Shown: positions 57,060 to 64,000 of the stretch, piece after piece
How the letters are laid out: every line of letters starts with the position of its first letter
How positions within the stretch are numbered: position 1 is the stretch's first letter
Source of the DNA: Arthrobotrys musiformis
Taxonomy: Eukaryota > Ascomycota > Orbiliomycetes > Orbiliales > Orbiliaceae
Length of the DNA: 64,000 nucleotides
Assembly (NCBI GenBank): GCA_036971715.1
Contig: JAVHJL010000011.1
Span: 868,001 to 932,000, forward strand
Direction of reading: 5' to 3'
Program-made: the position numbers and the translations under genes
The notes under the pieces: generated by a model
The model's database searches: none
What the model saw: only the letters and a program-made list of their open reading frames with translations
What the model was told of the DNA's origin: nothing

Positions 57060-59071
57060 TTATGCCTTAGCGCTGGAACGTGCGTCGGAACTCTTGTGGC
57101 TGTGGTTGTGATGCTCCATAAATAGGCGATATGCTTCTTTCCTCTGGGCGGCATGTTTGTACACGCTTGAAGCGATCTCTTCAAGGTATTCCTAAAGAGT
57201 CTCTGTGAGCCACGTGATACGCTGAGGTATTTTCGAAGGACGAAGAAAAGAAGGATACATACCTCGGTTTGTTTCGGGTCGGCTTCAGGAATGGTTCGTG
57301 CTTTCCATTCCTGGATGACCGGATTTGTGAAGTGATCGATACGAATGATATGTTGTTCCTTGACGAATTTGTTGATACTGACTTTTTGCTCGACGGTGAG
57401 CTTGTCAAACGACTTTGCTTTCGGTCGCTGAAAAACATATCGTTAGAATCAAAATAGCGTTGATAGATTGTACATGATCTTACCTTGGCTGGTGGCTCGG
57501 GACATCCTGACCAAATCCGAACCAACTCTTCGGTGTGGACTTCGCCATGACCTCGTTTCTTCCCTGCCTTCATGACCCCGATTTCCTTCTCCTTTTGACC
57601 AAATGTTGAGCACATGCTAGCGTTTGATTCCCGTCGTGCCATAAGTTCTTCTGGTTCCTCATCGTCGCGAATCACAATCAGATCACCGTCTTTGGTCTCA
57701 ACAATTTTGACTAGTTCTCCTGCGCCGATTGAGTCAAGCAATAAAAGTTTTCGGTGAATGACCATAGTTGTGGGTGGATGAGAGTCACTAGTCCTTATCC
57801 TAGTGGATGGGTTGGAAAGCCTTCCAGCCTGGCCTGAAGTCTCAGTCTCCATGGACTGTGCCCTCGAGATGCCACCATTTGAGCCAGAAGATTGGAATGG
57901 AGACCTTGATTTATGATGAGGTTCCATGCAGGACTCCATCGGTGACGATCCTACCCTATCACTATCATCTCGCTTCCTTTTTGCTGGCCTGGGATTTGCA
58001 TCTCTAACTGGGCGACTGCTACACTCAGGACTTAGTGTAGGAGTCCTTGAATTTGAATCAGAGGCGGGAATCTGTCTGACAGGTGTGAATCGTTGCGGGA
58101 AAACGGTTGGTGCAGAAGGAGATGTGCCTGAAGTGGTCGTATGAGGAAATGGATTTCGGAATGAAATAGAGGGCGGAGATGCACTTCTTTCAACTATGGG
58201 CTCTCCTGTGGGTTCCCGAGATACGCTGCGGCGTGCTAGCATGGCCTCAGCAAATACATCAGAGACCAAAGGGGATCCATTCATACCAGCATGAAGTCGT
58301 AGGCGGGGCTTTTCAGTTTCCATTGGCGTCCAAGATTGTGGGACGCTCGATGTAAATGTGAAAGACGATGCAGGAACGGTGCTAGTAGCAGTTTGCAAAA
58401 AGTGAAACGGGTCGATATCATCTGCTTTCGATGGCGGTGGTCCTAGTAGTCGGTTCGGTTGCTTCCAGTCCACAGTCTCAACGAACCCTCCGAGTTTTGG
58501 CTCAAGGCCGCATGTCACTAACCCAGCTTCCATCATTTCGATGTCGTCTTCCTCCCTCTTTATTTCAGAGTCGAATTTTGGGAACCACGGCGGACAAAGG
58601 AAAGGTTCATTAAATTGTGCTGCAACTCTCACTTGGGGTTTGATAAAATCAGGCCAAAGTTCTGGAAGAATAATCCCTCCAGTGCGGTCGTTTACAATCT
58701 TGATATTGTCCAGAGCATCTTCGAGCGTTAGATCTGAACCAGGATTGTTCCGCATATATATATCGAATAGTGTTTGTATTAATCGCTGGCAGAAGTGATA
58801 CGTCAGTCATTGGTTTCACAATATTCTCCAAACAAACATGGCAAGGTAGATCACATCAATCACTTGAGTATGCATCCGGCGGCAGGCTCTAGCAATGAGG
58901 GTAAGAGGGCCAGCTTACATTCCATGTTGTGACCCTGTTGAATGGTATATCTAATGTGATCGTATCCGGCTCAAGCCTAACTAAAATAGTTGTGCTTTCG
59001 GTAATAGTATTGATGGTAGAAAAATTCACCACCGGGCCCCGGTGGGCTAACATATTGCTGCTATATGCCAT
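57060..59071 (-). CDS. ubiquitin-like-domain protein with long disordered region
   Basis: Four exons on the minus strand (59071-58919, 58785-57484, 57427-57263, 57191-57060) give 583 residues. The first exon was found upstream of the main frame. Its GTAAGC donor and the CTGAC branch plus TTCTGCCAG acceptor before 58785 join it in frame. Residues 1-110 read as a beta-grasp fold: FSTINTITESTTILVRL, DIPFNRVTTWNRLIQTLFDIY, IILPELWPDFIKPQVRVAAQF. This matches the fungal ubiquitin-like domain usually ending DGEIILPQVWE...PGW..TM. Such domains occur in many ascomycete proteins, some with NLR or HET partners, but none is attached here. Residues 110-400 are Ser/Pro-rich and disordered with a KRKRDD nuclear signal. 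The C-terminal 120 residues are helical (SFDKLTVEQKVSINKFV, EYLEEIASSVYKHAAQRKEAYR). Function unknown, possibly nuclear. Confidence 0.78.
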
Positions 59072-61464
59072 TCTCACCCTGCTGCGAAGGGTGTCCTTCT
59101 GGTCAGTTTGTCAACTGGCCGCGTGTGATGCTTTGGTTTTTCCAGTTTTAGACGTGAATTGCAGTCCCCTTAGATATGAATCGAATCGTGTTATATGAAA
59201 AGGTAAAATAAAAAATAGGACGAAGAAGACGACGATGGGGTCCACTGGCTTTAACAGGTTGTGGATGTATATACGTGGTTGATTTTGTGTACGGTCGTCT
59301 TGAGTATTGTGTGGCGGTAATGCAAGCTATTGGGTGTCGGTATGCTCGAGAAATGCGGATCGGGTTTCTGATAGGGCGAGCTGCAAGATTTAAAAATCCA
59401 CTGATTTGGGTTCAAGAAGAGTAAATTCCGAACAAGCTGCAGTGTCGAGAATGGGGTGCGAAGAGATTCTTAATAGCTTGTTAGCTGGTTAGGAAAAAAT
59501 AACTTGTGCGTCTGGGTATTGTTTTATGGTTTCGAGTTGGTGTGGATGGATGGCACTTCCAACGGGCTGGGTAGTGTGCCTGGTGCCGAAGCGATGCGAG
59601 ACAATGGTCAAAGAACAAAAAGATCCCCGAGACTGCACAGTAGTTAAGCGGAAAAACAAAAACCAGATGATGGGAGGAGATCGGAAGCCTTAGAATATAG
59701 CAGATTGATGTCAATATGAACGAACAAACAGAAGCAATGGAAGACGCCCCGTTTTGAGTAGAAGAAAGTTGATCAAAAAGATAGTGAGAGAGGACAAGGG
59801 AAAAGATAGTTCGGTATCCGTTTTTTGGAGGGTGATTGTCGATCCAGGACTAGTAGTACTGCCAGGTCCACCACGACCATGCCCATGCCTGTGCGGTCCT
59901 GTGGTCCTTCCTGGGGGCAAAATCTGTTTGGGGGTTGAAGCCACAACCTCCAGGAGCCAAAGAATAAGAAAAGTGGAAGGGGGGAAAAAGAAAAGAAAAA
60001 TAAGGAATCGATGGGCAGACGAAGCACTAAGGAATTAAAGTTGTTTTATGCACTGTCCAGATATATTATATGGTTTGTTATAGATGTATGCTTAAACTGT
60101 TTGTCTGTCCGGGGAGTTTAGTTTGTGGTTCGTGGTTTGTAGACAAGTGAACTAGATTGGCGGCGTTAGAGAGCTGAGGGGTTCGAACAAACGATGACGG
60201 TTGTCTTAATTTCGTTCCGAGCTGGGAACTAGGGTCGACGATAGAGGCTTAGAATAGAAGAGATTCGACATGAATGAGAAGAAAGAACCGAATAAAAAAG
60301 TAATGTCAATTTTTATGGTTTGAGAGGTTGGCCGCCCAGCTGATAATAGTTTTCACCAATGGCAGTTGAGACGACAAGGAATGCGATGTAAAACGATGTC
60401 TCTGGCAAGGTGAATAGACACTTTGAAGAAACAGGGAATCCGCCAATTTTCTTGATTGCTTGCACTATTAGCTCCGACGCACGGCTGGTATAGTACTATG
60501 TATGGATGTACATGCGCGTACATACATAAGTCGACAGAGGTGGTCTGATTCGAATAGAAGGATATACAGACTGCACCGCTTGCGAGGCGGTACCGACGAG
60601 GGTATGATCGGCAGAAACCACTGTTAGACAAAAAGCCCGAACCACGTTATTGTTTCTGTTGGTGCTTGTTGTATTGCAAATATCTGCTGTGTCTTTGACG
60701 TGAGTCGGCCGGTGGTGTGGTGAACCGTGTCCTTGGAATGTACTATGCACCGTCGACGTGACGTCTCTCCCAAGGCATAGGTGGGTGATCGTACAATGTA
60801 TCCTTGGGAAGTATGTATATCGATATTGCACCAAAATCGCGTTATGACTTCCTGTCGAATGTTGTGAAGAATGCTCTTGAATGTTACAAGGTTAAGGGTC
60901 GAAGTTCGAATTTCACCAACCCAGGGCCATCCAATTTTGCTCCGCCCAGTGTCCAATCAGCATCCAATTGCAATGCAGGATTCTTCGGTTGTAAACTGCT
61001 CCACAACCTGAAAACCGTTTGTTCGTTGAGATTTCGGCTTGCCAAAGTGCCAACAGGTGGGCGCAAAAACGGTTCGCGTGCATTTGCTTCTGTGCTTCAG
61101 TGGCAGGTCCCGCTGATTTTCTTATTTTTCATTTTTATTTTATTTTTTTTCACTCTCTTTGATCTGGCGGGTAAGTTGAGCAGGCGTTCGATTTCGAGGG
61201 TCCCCTTAGGCGAAAGGGGTGGGGAGTTTCTTCCCGGGATATTCCAGAGACATCATCCATCTGCACTTTCCCTTCCACAGAACCCTAACATCATATCTTG
61301 AAACCCTTGTTCTGCCGACTCTCCGCTCAAAGCATCACTAGCACCTTCCGAGGCACTTGTTAGTTAAGTGGATCAGGCGGTTTAGGTCGCCGTATTATTT
61401 GGTCCAACGGATCATCTAACCATTCATAGCTGGGCAAAGTTTTTAGATATGGTGTGGGAATATA
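59072..61464. other. intergenic region upstream of the ubiquitin-like-domain gene
   Basis: No supported gene. Frames at 59.5-60.0 kb overlap on both strands and are low-complexity. The stretch presumably includes the promoter of the divergent ubiquitin-like-domain gene. No tRNA: a GTTCGAATTTC at about 60906 has no matching T-stem. Confidence 0.4.
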
Positions 61465-62251
61465 TTAGCAACGGTTTCCTCGTAATGGATGAAAGTTGAA
61501 CCGTTGTGCGGATTTAACAGAGCCTTTTTTTCGTGAAGGAGGGTGGTCTGCCACGCACTTTGATTCGCTGGATAGCAGCACTAGGCCATTTCTGGTGGCC
61601 TTCTTGCAGCAAGCAAGATCTGGAGGAACCAGTTCAGATCGAAAATCCTTTCCCTTTACTAACGGGGCAAGTGCCGTCCAAAGATGGTCAACAAATCCAT
61701 GGGCTGCTGTGCATCGGGTAGCAGCACAACCAATTTCGCCTGCCGCAGGACAAGGAAGGGGTACACAATAAAAAGAAATATTTACCATGAGATCGAGCGA
61801 TGGCTTCGGTCAAGTTCGGTCGAGGATGTCCGCCAATAAATCGCCCTGTATCACACATGTTTCGTTTCCTCAGCGATGCCTGATAAACCCCTTTTGGGAA
61901 CAAACCGTTCCAAAAGGGACGTGATGAGAGGCTCGTGATTCCCAAAGAGGATTTATAGCAGCCTACTGCCCACCGATGCTTTTCTGCAGGAATGCAATGA
62001 ATATCACCCTCAGTGTCGGAAAGTTGCTCTGCTGTTGCCGCGTAATGACCTGAAGACTTAATCCGCCACCAAGTGCCACCGGCAGCCCCGTTAGTTTTGA
62101 GGGCGTTGAGCTGGAGAAAAGGTGGACTGTGGCTGGGTAGGTACCAGCATGAAGGAAATATCGTTGCATGGGCTCCGGGTGGAATACCCCTGGGGACATG
62201 CTTGGTACCCCTTGGCTTGATGCCACCTTTGCACAGATCATCAAATCTCAC
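61465..62251 (-). other. long open frames without a start codon, possible gene fragment
   Basis: A minus-strand frame is open for about 187 codons down to 61688 but has no ATG near its start. A GT-AG pair (61785 to 61740, only 46 bp) would join it in frame to a further 91 codons ending at 61465. The joined reading is Cys-containing (GEIGCAATRCTAAHG) with no recognised family. A frame of this length is expected about once by chance in such a window. It may be an internal part of a gene, a decayed gene, or nothing. Confidence 0.2.
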
Positions 62252-64000
62252 GACAGGTTTAGGCTCTCACATTCACGGCCAGCGATGCGGGAGGAAACAG
62301 TTACTTGTTTTCGACCCGTGACGGAAGGCGGTTCCCTTGAGTGATACTCATCTCATAGTCGTAATATTTCTTGTCGAAAGATGAAACATATCTTAGACCG
62401 AATATCTTGGACAAATAAGGTGGTGGGGCGCCGTTCTTTTGATCCGAGCTAGTTTCCCGATGCTCAGAACGTTTTTTCAATAGCTCGAAAGGGTCTGGGG
62501 ATCAAGGCAGCCCCACGCTAGAATTGATCATCGAAGCCGAACATGACCATAGAACTTCTGTGAAGTATGGAATAATTTTCTTGTCGTCTTTTGCGACAAG
62601 GACCCTGCCAGACGGCCTTACTTCTTATGAGGCGTTTTAAGCAACCAGTCAGTCGGATACATATTGTGTCGAGTCTGTCGAGGGGCTATTTTGTCCGTTT
62701 TTTTTGTTCCCCAAAATGAAAAATTTCCCTGAATTTTTAAGATTGACAACCTCGTTAATTAACGTTATTTCTCGGAGCCAAGTGCCCAAGCGAGTGCGCC
62801 AAAGACTTAGCGTCGCAGAATGATTCCAAACTCGTAAAATCACTGATGGGAGATTAGTTCCAAAGGGAAACTATAAGTGGCAAAATCTCATCATTTTGCA
62901 AGGGACAATGTTATCGATTGTGAGGCAGTAAGCTCTAATAACCCAAAAAGATGTCAATATCATGATCAACGGTTCGCACGGTCACAAAGAAGCTTCAACG
63001 GCCGCTACGGAAGTACAATCTAAGACGGATGTGTGTGTGTACCATGTATGTGATGCTCAAAGTCAAATGATGGTACGTACCCTGTGTACGGTTTCCCGTC
63101 GCCCTGTTTCAGCCTCATTTGAACCCTGACGAGAGTGATAACGGTTTCGATCACGTTTTCCGCGCGAGGAGATATGCATTTCCTGCCTCCGATGGGCGCA
63201 CCCATGGCATTCTGACGTAGAGATCGGAAAGATCCCATTGGCCGGGGTTGCCAGATTCTGACAGGGGTTATTTGGGAGAAAAGAGCAAAACTGGAGCCAT
63301 TCGCTTCCCCTTGCTGGATAAGCAAATAGAAGGCATTCTATAACGCCGAGAGACTATAACATGAAATAATATCATATTACAGAATATATCGGCCCATTTT
63401 GCTTTCATTCTGTCGTTTTTTCTGTTCATTCGGTTCATTCATTCGGTCACTCATCGTCATTCCTCTGTTCCTGTTGTCCGTGACCTCGGAACCTGTAAAT
63501 GCTATCCAGAACGCCACACTCTATTAACCTCCAGAAGTAACCAAAAAGAGAAATGTCGAGCTATACGCCCGGTTGTTTAGGATGAAAGGGGAACAAACCG
63601 TTCGAAATGGCCCCGAAGCAGCATCTTTTAGCGATGTGGATGGCCCGGGAGGCCGACGGGTGGCCGGGGTGCTTATATTAGAGTTCTCGTCATGAAACCC
63701 GACTGTCCGGGAGGGCCTCTGGTTCGTCGTTAAGATTAAGGAGGCTATACCAGTGGCTTATTAAGAAGAAGAAACAGGTTACTCACACACACCTTTGTGA
63801 TGCAACTACCAGGCCTAGTGACGAGGCTGATGGAGTTCTGTGTTGCGTGTCGTCGAACTGAGGCTGGATGTGTTATGTCATGTGTTGTTTGACCACCTTG
63901 ATCTTATCACCGATAAGCGACAGGAAAATTCAGGTTTTCAGTTCGAATCCAAAGTCTACGACACCATCTAGAACCCTGCACCACCACCACCAGCCTTGAG
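62252..64000. other. terminal stretch with no recognisable gene
   Basis: I see no gene, RNA or element. Short frames such as the one around 63.0-63.3 kb (minus) are not convincing. Confidence 0.4.

Noticed and set aside
59028..59044. 8-bp hairpin CCACCGGG/CCCGGTGG in the first exon of the ubiquitin-like-domain gene
   Set aside because: A single such stem in a 2-kb gene is compatible with chance; the gene is not hairpin-dense.
60840..60930. tRNA-like GTTCGAATTTC near 60906
   Set aside because: No complementary T-stem, no A box and no acceptor pairing. The GTTCGAATCC near 63942 fails the same test.

Overview
The window looks like chromosomal DNA of a filamentous ascomycete (Pezizomycotina). 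Introns are short (about 46 to 133 bp) with GTAAGT-type donors, CTAAC- or CTGAC-like branch points and YAG acceptors. The gene set is fungal: a DPR-motif dehydrin-like protein, a GH5 endo-mannanase, an OCH1-like GT32 mannosyltransferase, a polytopic-N-terminus cytochrome P450, a degenerate fungal CPF..C..H..H zinc finger and a fungal ubiquitin-like domain. The class cannot be fixed from the sequence alone. An early-diverging class (Orbiliomycetes or Pezizomycetes) is a guess from gene type and the long intergenic stretches. Gene density is low: about 13 well-supported protein genes in 64 kb, no rRNA, no tRNA, no CRISPR array and no intact transposon seen.

Layout: 1-3.9 kb is AT-rich and gene-free; 3.97-4.65 kb dehydrin-like stress protein; 5.6-7.6 kb P450 (minus); 7.6-13.6 kb mostly non-coding, ending in a long pyrimidine-rich leader; 13.6-15.5 kb casein kinase I; 15.5-17.8 kb non-coding; 17.8-18.6 kb exosome subunit RRP40 (minus), divergent from 19.65-22.8 kb coatomer gamma (SEC21); 23.8-27.4 kb large disordered zinc-finger protein (minus); 27.4-32.5 kb gene-poor; 32.5-33.9 kb secreted mannanase; 35.1-36.1 kb F-box protein; 36.8-37.4 kb small basic nuclear-type protein (minus) with an array of palindromic sites upstream; 39.3-39.8 and 40.9-41.8 kb two unknown proteins (minus), the second secreted and cysteine-containing; 44.9-46.0 kb GT32; 48.2-52.3 kb a 1327-residue repeat-rich protein of unknown function; 57.1-59.1 kb ubiquitin-like-domain protein (minus). 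The rest is intergenic with simple repeats.

The housekeeping block (CK1, RRP40, SEC21) is flanked by lineage-specific, disordered or secreted proteins. No biosynthetic cluster surrounds the P450. No pathway links the neighbours; the GT32 enzyme and coatomer both act in the secretory pathway, but they are not adjacent.

The most unusual signal is in the 48.2-52.3 kb gene. The first ~1.4 kb of its coding sequence is packed with short perfect inverted repeats: I count 15 stems of 8 to 14 bp with loops of 16 nt or less, where well under one is expected by chance. They lie only in exons. The small gene at 36.8-37.35 kb shows the same property, and its upstream region carries four copies of a 21-bp GTCAA...TTGAC palindrome. 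I propose these as a previously undescribed class of hairpin-saturated coding sequence.
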